From: JAQBDA01 sp963709875
Lineage (GTDB): Bacteria > Chloroflexota > Anaerolineae > Anaerolineales > UBA4823
Direction of reading: 5' to 3'
Assembly (NCBI GenBank): GCA_963709875.1
Contig: CAVPYB010000003.1
Span: forward strand, 496,001-560,000
Length of the DNA stretch: 64,000 nucleotides
This document shows, one piece after another, positions 35,546 to 44,720 of the stretch. The translations under genes and the position numbers were made by a program. Numbering within the stretch: the stretch's first letter is position 1; the number at the start of each line of letters is the position of its first letter. Under the pieces are notes generated by a model that saw only the letters and a list, made by a program, of their open reading frames with translations, searched no databases and was not told where the DNA came from.

Positions 35546-36722
35546 ATGACACTCTTCGCAGCGATAGGCATGGCACACGGACTGGATGCAACCGAGGCAG
35601 CCATCCTTGCTACTGACCAGGCTCTGGCTCAGACCGGCCGGCATCGTATTTCACTCGCAATCATAGCCGCGTCACACGATTACCCGGTAGACCAGGTCGT
35701 AAATGGTGTGGCAGGATTGCTGAGCGACACCCCCTTGCTGGGGTTCAGCACACCCGCGCAGCTCACCACAGAGGGTATCCATCAACGTTCTATCGTGGTG
35801 GCATTGATCGTTGGTGATCAGCTGCAAGCCAAATGTCAATGGTGGGATGAGCAAAGTGATAATGGCGACGCAAGAGAACTACAGCCTGTCACGATGTCTG
35901 ATCAAGAGACAAGTGGGTTACTTGTTATCGCCGACTATATGTCAGGGGGTATGTTGAAACGACTTCACAACACCCCCGCCGGGAATAGATCATTGGCGGG
36001 ATGCCTGGCTGGAGGAGATCTTTCTGCTGACAGCACATACCAGATCGGAGGCAGGAGCTTCGGCAGCAACGGGATCGCATCGGCAGCGCTGAGCGGGAAG
36101 CTTAGCATTGGCATCGGTACCAGCCATGGCTGGCAGCCATTGGGGATGTATTTGAGGATAACTCAGGTGAATGACGATGTTAATAAAAACACTGGATGGA
36201 AAGCGGGCGTGTGAAGCATATGCTGAAGTATTTGGGTATCCTGCCAGGGATTGGACTTATCCACCTCTGAACCACCTGGTACGCCTGTACCCCTTCGGCG
36301 TTGAGGAGTGATAACAAGACCAACCATGGTAGTTCGAAATCTCCATATCCACGCTCCCCGCAGACTGGAGGCCGATGGAAGTCTGAGAATGGACAGCAGC
36401 ATATTACAAGGCAGGACTGCTCACCTCATGGTTAGCAGCATAGATCATTGCATTGCATCTGCTCGAGACGCTGCCGCAACAGGCAATGAATGCTCTCAAG
36501 GGGGCGAAACCCGTCCTGGCGCTGATCTTTGCCGACATCGCTTGGAAGATGCAGCTCCAGGCACAACCCGGCACAGAAATTGGCGCTATACAGGAAGTTA
36601 TAGGTGATGAGATACCAATCATCGGCGGTTACACGTTCGGCCAGCTAGTATCCACCCCGGACGGTGATCCCAGACCTCCTGAACCAGCATATCCAGGTGA
36701 TATTAATCGGAAACCCAGATGA
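35546..36722 (+). pseudogene. FIST-domain sensor protein, broken by at least three frameshifts
   Basis: The first 200 residues (TLFAAIGMAHGLDATEAA, LLGFSTPAQLTTEG, RSFGSNGIASAALSGK) match the FIST N-terminal domain, a small-molecule sensor. The frame fails near 36180, where dropping one A lets IKTLDGKRACEAYAEVFGYP continue. It fails again near 36300-36345 and near 36475. The pieces RRLEADGSLRMDSS and QQAMNALKGAKPVLALIFADIAW, IPIIGGYTFGQL then follow the FIST C-terminal domain to about 36722. With this many breaks it should not be functional. It lies next to the histidine kinase, a common pairing for FIST proteins. Confidence 0.75.
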
Positions 36723-36842
36723 GGAGCCTGACCAGTCTCCGAAATTAATCTCCCGATCATAGGTACTGAACGCAGTTAGAATAACAGGACACAGACGTAT
36801 CGATCCTGTGTCCTGCGTCCAATTACCGGTTCCATGCTTGGC

Positions 36843-38220
36843 TTATGCTGGCAGTACAACTTGTGGCAATGATTCCATTGCCCGTTTGACCTCCTCCTCA
36901 GGATAAGCGTAATCCTCAAGCTCCACCGTCCAGATATGACTTGGTAGGCAGTCATATCGAAGTTGCCATGACCGGACAGGTTGAACAGGATCACCCGCTT
37001 CTCCCCGTATCTCTTGGCTTCCAGGGCTTCATCAATCGCCGCTCGAATGGCGTGCGCGCTCTCCGGGGCGGGAATGATGCCTTCTGTCCGGGAGAACATC
37101 ACCGCAGCCTCGAATGTCCCCAGTTGAGGGACAGCGACGGCCTCGATATAGCCGGCGTCGTACAGCGCACAGAAGCTGGGCGCCATGCCATGGTAGCGCA
37201 GACCACCGGCATGGATGGGTGCCGGTACGAAATCATGACCCAGGGTGTGCATCTTGACGATCGGCGCCATCCGGGCCGTATCGCCATAGTCGAAAGTGTA
37301 GACACCCTTGGTCAGCGATGGCGCGGCACTTAGGTTCTACTGCCAGCAGCCGGGTTTGCTTGCCGTTCAGCAGATTCTCCTTCAGAAATGGATAGGCGAT
37401 CCCGGAGAAGTTCGAACCACCGCCCACACAACCGATGACCACATCCGGGTATTCATCAGCCATATCCATCTGCTTGAGAGCTTCTTCACCGATCACGGTC
37501 TGGTGCAGCAGCACGTGGTTCAACACCGAACCCAGGCTGTATTTTTTCTCCCCATTCGAGGTGGCGGCGACCTCCACCGCCTCCGATATGGCGATACCTA
37601 GCGATCCGGGATTTTCTGGGTCCTGGCTCGAGCAGCGAGCGTCCGAACTGGGTGCGGTCTGTCGGGCTGGCAAAGACTTGAGCACCGTAGGTCTCCATCA
37701 TCATCCTTCGATACGGCTTCTGGTTGTACGAGACCTTGACCATATAGACTTCAAGGTCCAGATCGAAGAAATTACATGCCAGCGCCAGCGCTGAACCCCA
37801 TTGCCCGGCGCCGGTCTCAGTGGTCAGCGCCTTGGTACCCCCGATCTTGTTATAAAACGCCTGTGGGATGGCTGTATTCGGCTTGTGACTGCCGGCCGGA
37901 GAGACACCTTCGTACTTATAGTAGATATGGGCAGGAGTGTCCAGCGCCATCTCCAGGCGTCGCGCCCGGATGAGCGGTGTCGGACGGTAGAGCTTATAGA
38001 TTTCCCGGACTTCTTCGGGGATCTCGATATAGCGTTCGGCGCTGATCTCTTGCAGGATCAAGTCCATCGGAAATAGCACGCTGAGGAAATCAGGCGTAAC
38101 CGGTTCCATGGTCTGCGGGTGCAGCACAGGGTTGGGTGGTACCGGCATATCGGCATTGATGTTATACCAAAAACGCGGCAGTTCAGTTTCATCAAGTAAA
38201 TAACGTGTTTTTCCAGACAT
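36843..38220 (-). pseudogene. trpB: TrpB2-type tryptophan synthase beta chain, broken by three frameshifts
   Basis: From ATG 38220 (MSGKTRYLLDETELPRFWYN; GGAGG seven bases upstream) the first frame shows YRPTPLIRARRLE and EGVSPAGSHKPNTAIPQAFYN, where the Lys of HKPNTA binds PLP. It breaks near 37628; the next frame has GIAISEAVEVAA and CVGGGSNFSGIAYPF. It breaks again near 37315 into HTLGHDFVPAPIHAGGLRYHG and FNLSGHGNFDMTAY, and a third time near 36940 before EDYAYPEEEVKRAMES. The stop is at 36843. TrpB2 enzymes make tryptophan from indole and serine. The T-box leader upstream supports this identity. It is broken if the sequence is right. Confidence 0.85.
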
Positions 38221-38279
38221 GGCAACCTCCATTTTAGGATTGATTAGTCAGAACAGCTGATCGTGTTGGGATGAACATC

Positions 38280-38645
38280 CTCAGCCACCGAAATAAAAAC
38301 GCGCCCGTCCCATATGGGGACGAACGCGGCAATGTCCGTGGTGCCACCCCGGTTAGGCTGTCCATTAACGAAAAAATCCCATCGGTGATGCGACAGGAAG
38401 AAGATCAGTCGTAGAGGCCAGCCTCACTCGTCTCGGGTACGATCTGGGCAATGCCAGTTTATACCCTTTGCCCTGATAACGGTGGCAACTCCGGCACAAG
38501 CTAGTAGAAAACTGTTCGTTCGCTCTGCAACTCAGAGGTCCATTCACCTCCGGCGTTCAGGCGGAGCTCACACCTGAACCTCCGCTCTCTGGACTGCCGT
38601 TCCGAAGATTACTCGTCCTCTTCAAAGTTTTTCTTGATTAAGTTG
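38280..38645 (-). promoter_or_regulatory. T-box leader specific for tryptophan tRNA
   Basis: On the minus strand the T-box sequence GGGGTGGCACCACG lies at 38349-38336, with UGGC able to pair with the GCCA end of a tRNA. The discriminator this implies is G, as in tRNA-Trp. Upstream at 38542-38540 is the triplet TGG inside GAATGGACC, the usual GAA-specifier-A context, so the specifier is Trp. A terminator hairpin follows: CGCG..CGTCCCC / GGGACGGGCGCG (38327-38299) with a T run (38298-38294). Uncharged tRNA-Trp should favour the antiterminator and turn on trpB downstream. The 183-base ORF inside it is not real. Confidence 0.88.
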
Positions 38646-38651
38646 GGTTGG

Positions 38652-38679
38652 ATTATAAACAAAAGATGGTATTTGTCAA
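38652..38679 (-). promoter_or_regulatory. Promoter of the T-box/trpB transcript
   Basis: On the minus strand TTGACA (38679-38674), a 16-base spacer and TATAAT (38657-38652) give consensus boxes. The start would be near 38645, just before the T-box leader. Confidence 0.8.
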
Positions 38680-38732
38680 GTTATTTTCCGTTTGGCTTGT
38701 CATCCGCACAAGAAAATTATATACTTGCAGAT

Positions 38733-39833
38733 GTGGACGACCTCTACCTTTATCAAAAGATCGCAGAATCGATAAAAACACAGATCATATCTGGAGATCT
38801 GAAGCCCGGCAGCAGATTGCCTTCGATCCGGGAGATGGCCATCCAATGGCACTGCACAGTCGGGACAGTACAACGCGCCTACCAGGAACTCAGCGGAAAG
38901 GGATTGGTCATCAGCCGCAGCGGTCAGGGAACACGGGTCGCGGATCAGATTCAACCTGCCATAACCTCTGCTGCTCCCCTCCGGAAAGCAGCTCTGGTGC
39001 ACAGAGCTGAATCGTATCTGCTTGAGATGCTGACATCCGGTTTCACATTATATGAGATCGAGGATGCAATGCGCCAGGCAATGGACCGCTGGCGCGCTGA
39101 CAACAGAGAACCATCTCCCAGAGAGGATAGAGCCGTCCGGTTTGCCGGCAGCCACGACCTTGCGATCACCTGGATTGCCGGTAATTTCGCCAACATCTCA
39201 CCTGGGTATCGCCTGGATCTCGAGTTTTCAGGCAGTCTGGGTGGCTTGATTGCCTTATCGGAGGGCAGATGCGATTTTGCCGGCTCCCATTTGTGGGATT
39301 CCGAGAGTGAAAGTTTCAACATACCCTTCATCCGCCGCATCTTACCGGGGAGGAAAATTGGTTTGGTGAACCTCGCCCAGCGACGACTTGGGTTGATCGT
39401 CCCGCCGGGTAATCCAGCGGCTGTTCGCGGCCTGCCAGATCTGGCGCGAGGAGATATCAAATTCATCAACCGCCAGCAAGGCTCTGGGACGCGGGTCTGG
39501 CTTGACCACGCGCTGGCTGAACTAAATATTCCCCAGCACGCCATCCATGGTTTTGCTGATGAAGCCACGACCCATTCCGCGGTAGCGTTGAAGATAGCCG
39601 ATGGTGAAGCAAATGCCGGTGTAGGCTTGGAAGCTGCAGCCGCCAGTTATGGATTGGAGTTCATTTTTCTGCGTCACGACCGCTACGATCTGGTAATCCC
39701 ATACGAGAACTTTCAACTCGGCCCAATCCAGGCGCTGATCGATTGGCTCGAGCAGGATCCCGCCAGGGTTTTGATCTCCGGTTTAGGCGGTTATGACGTT
39801 GAAGAGACCGGTCACTTGAGCTGGATTAATTAA
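38733..39833 (+). CDS. GntR-type regulator fused to a periplasmic-binding-protein domain
   Basis: GTG 38733 is preferred because the open frame further upstream runs over the T-box promoter. Residues about 5-70 are a GntR winged helix (LYQKIAESIKTQIISGDLKPG, LPSIREMAIQWHCTVGTVQRAYQEL). Residues about 130-365 are an anion-binding PBP-like domain (FAGSHDLAITWIAG, FSGSLGGLIALSEGRCDFA, FINRQQGSGTRVWLD, GVGLEAAAASYGLEF), related to molybdate/tungstate-binding proteins. It lies 160 bases before a tungstate transporter. An oxyanion-responsive repressor or activator of that operon is a natural inference. Ligand not proven. Confidence 0.8.
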   Translation: MDDLYLYQKIAESIKTQIISGDLKPGSRLPSIREMAIQWHCTVGTVQRAYQELSGKGLVISRSGQGTRVADQIQPAITSAAPLRKAALVHRAESYLLEMLTSGFTLYEIEDAMRQAMDRWRADNREPSPREDRAVRFAGSHDLAITWIAGNFANISPGYRLDLEFSGSLGGLIALSEGRCDFAGSHLWDSESESFNIPFIRRILPGRKIGLVNLAQRRLGLIVPPGNPAAVRGLPDLARGDIKFINRQQGSGTRVWLDHALAELNIPQHAIHGFADEATTHSAVALKIADGEANAGVGLEAAAASYGLEFIFLRHDRYDLVIPYENFQLGPIQALIDWLEQDPARVLISGLGGYDVEETGHLSWIN

Positions 39834-39932
39834 TTCCCACATCCGGGCTGTTTGTCTCCATTCTCTAATATAACGCATATCCTAATAGTCGCTGTCTTGC
39901 GCGTGTTTGGCAGGAATACCGCCGAAAAGCTC

Positions 39933-39976
39933 TAGACAGAATCGCCCAAATTAACTATACTTGTATCAATACAAGT
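39933..39976 (+). promoter_or_regulatory. tup operon promoter with palindromic operator
   Basis: TAGACA (39933-39938), a 17-base spacer and TATACT (39956-39961) form a promoter. The palindrome ACTTGTAT-CA-ATACAAGT (39959-39976) begins inside the -10 box and covers the start site. Its perfect 8-base arms suit a dimeric GntR regulator such as the one encoded just upstream. Confidence 0.75.
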
Positions 39977-39993
39977 AGCACATTACGCGAAAA

Positions 39994-40656
39994 ATGTTCC
40001 CAGAAATCTCAGAGATCCTCCTGCTTTCACTTCAAGTTTCAGGTATCGCGCTGCTGATCAGCACTATATTTGGAATCCCGGCTGGGATTCTGATCGGGCT
40101 ATCTCGTTTTGTCGGGCGCGGTCTGGTCACAGCTTTGCTTTACACAGGTATGGGATTCCCCCCTGTTGTGATCGGGTTGCTCGTATATTTACTGCTCTCT
40201 CGCAATGGATTCCTTGGCGGTATGAGCCTGCCTTTCGTTCCGGCCTTATTCACTCCCGGAGCGATGATCATTGCCCAGACCATCATCGCCTTCCCGCTGA
40301 TCGCCGGCTTCACTATGGCAGCGGTGCTGAGCGTCGATCCGCAGCTGAATATTCAGGTTCTTTCACTTGGCGCTACGAAGAGACAGGCTGCTCTGGCAAT
40401 CCTCAGGGAGGCAAGAATTGGAGTGGTCGTGGCGATTGTTGCCGGGTTCGGGAGCATAATCTCCGAAGTTGGCGCCGTGATGCTGGTAGGAGGCAATATC
40501 GAGGGGCGCACCCGGGTGATGACCACTGCAATCGTATTGGAGACCAGGAAAGGCAACTTCGATCTGGCTCTTTCACTGGGCATCATCCTGCTTACGATCA
40601 CTTTCCTGGCAAACGTGGTCATTTTACGTCTGCAGGGAAGGACGGCACAGGTATGA
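39994..40656 (+). CDS. tupB: Tungstate ABC transporter permease
   Basis: A 220-residue integral membrane protein with about five to six helices. The segment GATKRQAALAILREARIGV carries the EAA-like loop that contacts the ATPase. GFGSIISEVGAVMLVGGNIEGRTRVMTTAI is typical of TupB/ModB-type permeases. It overlaps the ATPase gene by four bases (ATGA). TupBCA brings tungstate into the cell, often for tungsten or molybdenum enzymes. Assignment to tungstate rather than molybdate rests on the TupA type at the end of this operon. Confidence 0.85.
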   Translation: MFPEISEILLLSLQVSGIALLISTIFGIPAGILIGLSRFVGRGLVTALLYTGMGFPPVVIGLLVYLLLSRNGFLGGMSLPFVPALFTPGAMIIAQTIIAFPLIAGFTMAAVLSVDPQLNIQVLSLGATKRQAALAILREARIGVVVAIVAGFGSIISEVGAVMLVGGNIEGRTRVMTTAIVLETRKGNFDLALSLGIILLTITFLANVVILRLQGRTAQV

Positions 40657-41384
40657 ATCCCCCGGTGTACAAAATCCGAGATTTGACCAAAGACTATGAC
40701 GGTCGCCGGGTTCTGGAGCTGCCCAGGCTGGATATTTTCCCTGGAGAGATCTTTGCAATTGTTGGTCCAAGTGGGGCTGGCAAAAGCACGCTGCTGCGGA
40801 TGCTTAATTTCCTGGAACACCCCTCCAGTGGATCGATTGCTTTTGACAGCAGAGAGTTTACCGCAGATGCAGATTTTCCACTTTCTCTCAGGCGCAGGGT
40901 TACCACAGTCTTTCAACGCCCAATTCTGCTCAGCCGCACCGTTCGGGAAAATGTCATCTACGGGCTGAGTTTGCGCGGCCAGAAGAACCTTAATGGCGAG
41001 ACAACCTCTGTGCTGGATATTGTTGGACTTATGCCCCTTGCAGATCAACTTGCTACAACCCTCTCTGGTGGCGAGGCCCAACGGGTTGCTCTTGCACGGG
41101 CGATGGTTATCCAACCCGATGTACTTCTGCTGGATGAGCCTACCGCCAACCTCGATCCATACAATATTAAGCTGATCGAGAACATTATTCTGAAGATAAA
41201 CCAGGATCGGGGAACCACCCTGGTGCTGGTGACCCATAACATATTCCAGGCACGACGACTCGCGCACCGGGTTGCACTTATTCTGGATGGAAGGATGGTT
41301 GAAGTATCCAAGACCGATGACTTTTTCAACTCACCAAAAGATCCCAAAACGGCAGCATTTGTACGGGGGGATATGGTTTACTGA
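40653..41384 (+). CDS. tupC: Tungstate ABC transporter ATPase
   Basis: A 243-residue ABC ATPase. Walker A is GPSGAGKSTLL, the Q-loop is VFQRPILLSRTV, the signature is LSGGEAQRVALARA, Walker B is VLLLDEPTANLDP and the switch His is in LVTHNIFQARR. It is encoded between permease and binding protein, overlapping tupB by four bases. It powers transport from the cytoplasmic face of the membrane. Confidence 0.9.
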   Translation: MNPPVYKIRDLTKDYDGRRVLELPRLDIFPGEIFAIVGPSGAGKSTLLRMLNFLEHPSSGSIAFDSREFTADADFPLSLRRRVTTVFQRPILLSRTVRENVIYGLSLRGQKNLNGETTSVLDIVGLMPLADQLATTLSGGEAQRVALARAMVIQPDVLLLDEPTANLDPYNIKLIENIILKINQDRGTTLVLVTHNIFQARRLAHRVALILDGRMVEVSKTDDFFNSPKDPKTAAFVRGDMVY

Positions 41385-41453
41385 TTGTTCAAAATGTCGA
41401 ATGCTGATCAATGGATCAGACAAAAATAAAAATAAAAACTCCAGAGGACTATC

Positions 41454-42365
41454 ATGTCGATCAATTTCAAAACAGCATGCATCACACTACTTGTGCTGGT
41501 TCTGGCAGCATGTTCAGCGCCAGCCGCGCAGACAGAACAACCCGCCCCAACAGCTCAAGCGCAAGAGCCAGGAGCCGATCAAATACAACCTACAGGCAAG
41601 CTGATCCTGGCAACAACAACCAGCACTGAAGATTCAGGACTCTTGAACTATATTCTTCCTGAGTTCGAAAAATTGGCTGGAGTCACGGTCGATGTCATCG
41701 CAGTAGGCACCGGTCAGGCGCTCAAGCTGGGTGAAGATGGCAATGCCGATGTACTGCTGGTGCATGCCCGCGCCAGAGAAGACGAGTTCATGGCTGCCGG
41801 TCACGGGGTGCGCCGGGAAGATGTGATGTACAACGATTTCGTCATCGTCGGTCCAGAAGCAGACCCGGCTGGCATCTCTGGCATGACCAGTGCAGGGGAA
41901 GCTTTCCAGCAAATCTCGGAAATGGGAGCGGCGTTTGTATCACGTGGGGATGACTCCGGCACGCACACCAAAGAAAAAGCTATCTGGTCGGCTGCCGGTA
42001 TCGAACCGTCAGGCAATTGGTATATATCAGCCGGTCAGGGTATGGGCGCTGTTCTCACCATGGCAGACGAAGGGCAGTCTTATACCATTAGCGACCGGGC
42101 TACCTATCTGGCAAGGCTAAAGGAAGGGCTTGATCTGAGCATTCTGGTAGAGGGTGACCCAATATTGTTTAACCCATATGGTGTCATCGCTGTCAATCCG
42201 GAAAAAGATCCGGCTATACAGAACCAGCTTGCCAACCAGTTCATAGACTGGCTTATAGCAGTCTCCACTCAGGAGTTGATCGAGCAGTTTGGTATTGAGG
42301 ATTTTGGTCAGCCCTTGTTCATCCCTGATTCTGCACCCTGGCGTGAGGCGAAGGGATCGGGCTAG
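41454..42365 (+). CDS. tupA: Tungstate-binding lipoprotein
   Basis: A 303-residue lipoprotein. The signal peptide (KTACITLLVLVLAACSAPAA) ends in the lipobox LAAC; the Cys is lipidated and the protein stays on the outer face of the membrane. After a Thr/Pro/Gln linker comes ILATTTSTEDSGLLNYILPEF, the TTTS loop of TupA-type proteins, then GNADVLLVHARAREDEFMAAG and SRGDDSGTHTKE that bind the oxyanion. Its last four bases overlap the stop of convergent folA, leaving no room for a separate terminator. A specificity for tungstate is likely but not proven. Confidence 0.9.
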   Translation: MSINFKTACITLLVLVLAACSAPAAQTEQPAPTAQAQEPGADQIQPTGKLILATTTSTEDSGLLNYILPEFEKLAGVTVDVIAVGTGQALKLGEDGNADVLLVHARAREDEFMAAGHGVRREDVMYNDFVIVGPEADPAGISGMTSAGEAFQQISEMGAAFVSRGDDSGTHTKEKAIWSAAGIEPSGNWYISAGQGMGAVLTMADEGQSYTISDRATYLARLKEGLDLSILVEGDPILFNPYGVIAVNPEKDPAIQNQLANQFIDWLIAVSTQELIEQFGIEDFGQPLFIPDSAPWREAKGSG

Positions 42366-42874
42366 CTGATAGACTGTGTTTTCTTAATCCTATTCAACAC
42401 TGTGAAGGTGTGGTCGTAGTCATCTCGTGGACCTGCCGGTATGAATTGAGGCGTGCCTGCCTGCCAGTCTTCCTGGTGCAGCATTGGAAAGAACACATCT
42501 GCTCCTGCGATTGCATCCACTTTCGTTAGATAGAGCCGGTCGGCAATAAGCAACGCCTGTTCGAAAAGCTCACCTCCGCCGATCACGAATACTTCATCCT
42601 CTCCATTCTGCAGGGCATGCTCCAAAGCCTCTGCCAGTGAGTGGACAACAACACAACCTTCGACAGTAAATTTCTCATTCCTGGTAATAATGACGCAGGT
42701 CCTGCCTGGCAGCGATCTGCCGATCGACTGGTAAGTTTTCCGCCCCATGATGATGTGGTGACCCATCGTTAACGATTTAAATCGCTTCAGATCGCTTGAA
42801 AGATGCCAGGGCAGGCCGCCTTGAAGCCCGATCCCGCGCACGTTATCCATCGCGGCTATAAGTGATACTATCAA
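42362..42874 (-). CDS. folA: Dihydrofolate reductase
   Basis: A 170-residue NADPH enzyme that reduces dihydrofolate to tetrahydrofolate. IAAMDNVRGIGLQGGLPWHLSSDLKRFK covers the folate site; HHIIMGRKTYQSIG and FVIGGGELFEQAL are the cofactor parts. The start overlaps the thyA stop by four bases, the usual thyA-folA order, in which FolA recycles the dihydrofolate made by ThyA. Confidence 0.93.
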   Translation of the reverse strand: MIVSLIAAMDNVRGIGLQGGLPWHLSSDLKRFKSLTMGHHIIMGRKTYQSIGRSLPGRTCVIITRNEKFTVEGCVVVHSLAEALEHALQNGEDEVFVIGGGELFEQALLIADRLYLTKVDAIAGADVFFPMLHQEDWQAGTPQFIPAGPRDDYDHTFTVLNRIKKTQSIS

Positions 42875-43665
42875 ACTGAAATCTCCGCCTTGATATGTGG
42901 ATGAGATTGGTAATCGAGCAATTCAAAATCTTCGTATTTGAAATCAAAGATGGATTGAATCTCAGTGTTGATCTGCATACGCGGCAGCGAATATGGCTGG
43001 CGAGTTAGCTGCAGTCTGGCCTGTTCGAGATGGTTCAAATATAAATGAGCGTCCCCGAAAGTGTGTACGAACTCACCCGCATCCAGCTGGCAAGCTTGTG
43101 CTACCATCATCGTCAGCAAGGCGTACGATGCGATATTGAAAGGCACACCCAGAAATACATCTGCTGAGCGTTGGTAAAGCTGGCAGGATAACCTGCCATC
43201 CAGGACATAGAATTGAAATAAAGCATGGCAGGGAGGGAGTGCCATTTTATCCAGCTCACCAACGTTCCATGCGCTGACAATCAGCCGCCGGGAGTCTGGG
43301 GACTTCTTGATCTGCTCGATCACCGCAGATATCTGGTCTACAGCACCTCCATCCGCGCCGGTCCAGGAGCGCCACTGGGCTCCGTATACCGGACCAAGCT
43401 CCCCACTCTCGTCCGCCCACTCGTTCCAGATCCTAACGCCATGATCTTGCAAGTACTGGACGTTCGTCTCCCCTTTTAAGAACCACAACAGCTCATAGAT
43501 GATCGACCGAAGGTGTAATTTTTTCGTCGTAAGCAGCGGGAACCCGTCCTGCAGATCGAACCGCATCTGATACCCGAATACCGATAGCGTGCCTGTACCT
43601 GTCCGGTCACCTTTCTGCTGACCGCTATCAAGAAGATGCTGCAGCAAATCCAGATATTGTCTCAT
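42871..43665 (-). CDS. thyA: Thymidylate synthase
   Basis: A 264-residue enzyme that methylates dUMP to dTMP using methylenetetrahydrofolate. The catalytic Cys is in LPPCHALFQFYV. FGYQMRFDLQDGFPLLTTKKLHLRSI, YGAQWRSW, DSRRLIVSAWNV and LYQRSADVFLGVPFNIASYALL are standard. It forms an overlapping operon with folA. As the ThyA type, it makes dihydrofolate, which fits the adjacent reductase. Confidence 0.95.
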   Translation of the reverse strand: MRQYLDLLQHLLDSGQQKGDRTGTGTLSVFGYQMRFDLQDGFPLLTTKKLHLRSIIYELLWFLKGETNVQYLQDHGVRIWNEWADESGELGPVYGAQWRSWTGADGGAVDQISAVIEQIKKSPDSRRLIVSAWNVGELDKMALPPCHALFQFYVLDGRLSCQLYQRSADVFLGVPFNIASYALLTMMVAQACQLDAGEFVHTFGDAHLYLNHLEQARLQLTRQPYSLPRMQINTEIQSIFDFKYEDFELLDYQSHPHIKAEISV

Positions 43666-43778
43666 GATTCAACCTCATATCTATATATACAGGACACCAT
43701 TACACTCGAAGTGATTTATTCGGTTGTGTTTGACAACTGGTCAGCCAGGACGCTTGTAGAGTTTAATTAGAGGGCAAA

Positions 43779-44708
43779 TTATTCCGGGGCAACTAAGATC
43801 GTTCTTGCTATGGAAATATCCGCTTGAATCTGTTCGATCAGGGACTCGACGCTTGAAAAACGCATTTCATCCCTCAGCCTTTCGACAAATTCAAGGGACA
43901 GCACCATTCCGTACAGGTCTTCAGAATAATCGAGAATATGGGCTTCTATTTTGGGCAGCGCCGTTCCATTATCAAACGTTGGTCGAAACCCAATGTTGGC
44001 GACAGCCCCATAACGCTTACCCCCAACGTACGTCCAACAGACATATACACCTGTTTTGGGAACTGCCTGGACGGTAGCCACATCCAGGTTTGCAGTCGGA
44101 ATCCCAATCAGCTTTCCACGTGCATCCCCATGAACGACCTCACCGCTGACTCTATACCTCCGCCCGAGCAGAGCTTTCACCTGGGTGACATTCCCTTCGA
44201 ACAACCGGGCGCGTATCTGGCTGGAGGAGACCACAATATCACCATTCCGTACCGGGGGGACGACTTCGAGCTTGTACCCAAAGTTCTGGCTCAACTCATC
44301 AAGCCTGGCTACATCTCCCTCTCGCCCACGACCAAGGGCAAAATCTTCCCCCACCAGCAAGCGCTGCATACCCAGATGTTCATGGAGCAAACCGATAAAT
44401 TCTTCAGCCGTATGCATGGAAGTCTCTACGGTGAATGGATATGTGACAACATTGTCCACCCCCATTTTCCCTAATAACTCAGCCTTATCATCTGGAGAAG
44501 TGAGCAGTAATGGGTCCTTACGCTTTCCTAACACAACCGCCGGATGTGGGTAGAAAGTAAACACTACAGAAGGTACACCCATCTGGCTGGCCCCCGCGAC
44601 AACCCGGCGAACGATCTCCTGATGCCCAAGGTGTACTCCGTCGAAGGAACCAATTGTCATCCATACATTATTCAGTTTTACGCCTGAGAGAGATCGGTAA
44701 TGCCGCAT
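43779..44708 (-). CDS. ribF: Riboflavin kinase/FAD synthetase
   Basis: A 309-residue bifunctional enzyme making FMN and then FAD. The N-terminal adenylyltransferase part has SFDGVHLGHQEIV (GxHxGH motif) and LVGEDFALGRGREG, VVSSSQIRARL. The C-terminal kinase has GDARGKLIGIPTANL and GVYVCWTYV. It is the last gene of the nusA-infB leftward run, 12 bases after truB. Length is normal. Confidence 0.92.
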   Translation of the reverse strand: MRHYRSLSGVKLNNVWMTIGSFDGVHLGHQEIVRRVVAGASQMGVPSVVFTFYPHPAVVLGKRKDPLLLTSPDDKAELLGKMGVDNVVTYPFTVETSMHTAEEFIGLLHEHLGMQRLLVGEDFALGRGREGDVARLDELSQNFGYKLEVVPPVRNGDIVVSSSQIRARLFEGNVTQVKALLGRRYRVSGEVVHGDARGKLIGIPTANLDVATVQAVPKTGVYVCWTYVGGKRYGAVANIGFRPTFDNGTALPKIEAHILDYSEDLYGMVLSLEFVERLRDEMRFSSVESLIEQIQADISIARTILVAPE

Positions 44709-44720
44709 TTATTGTATTGA

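Noticed and set aside
38365..38547. A 60-codon leftward frame upstream of trpB
   Set aside because: It lies inside the T-box leader and crosses its paired regions.
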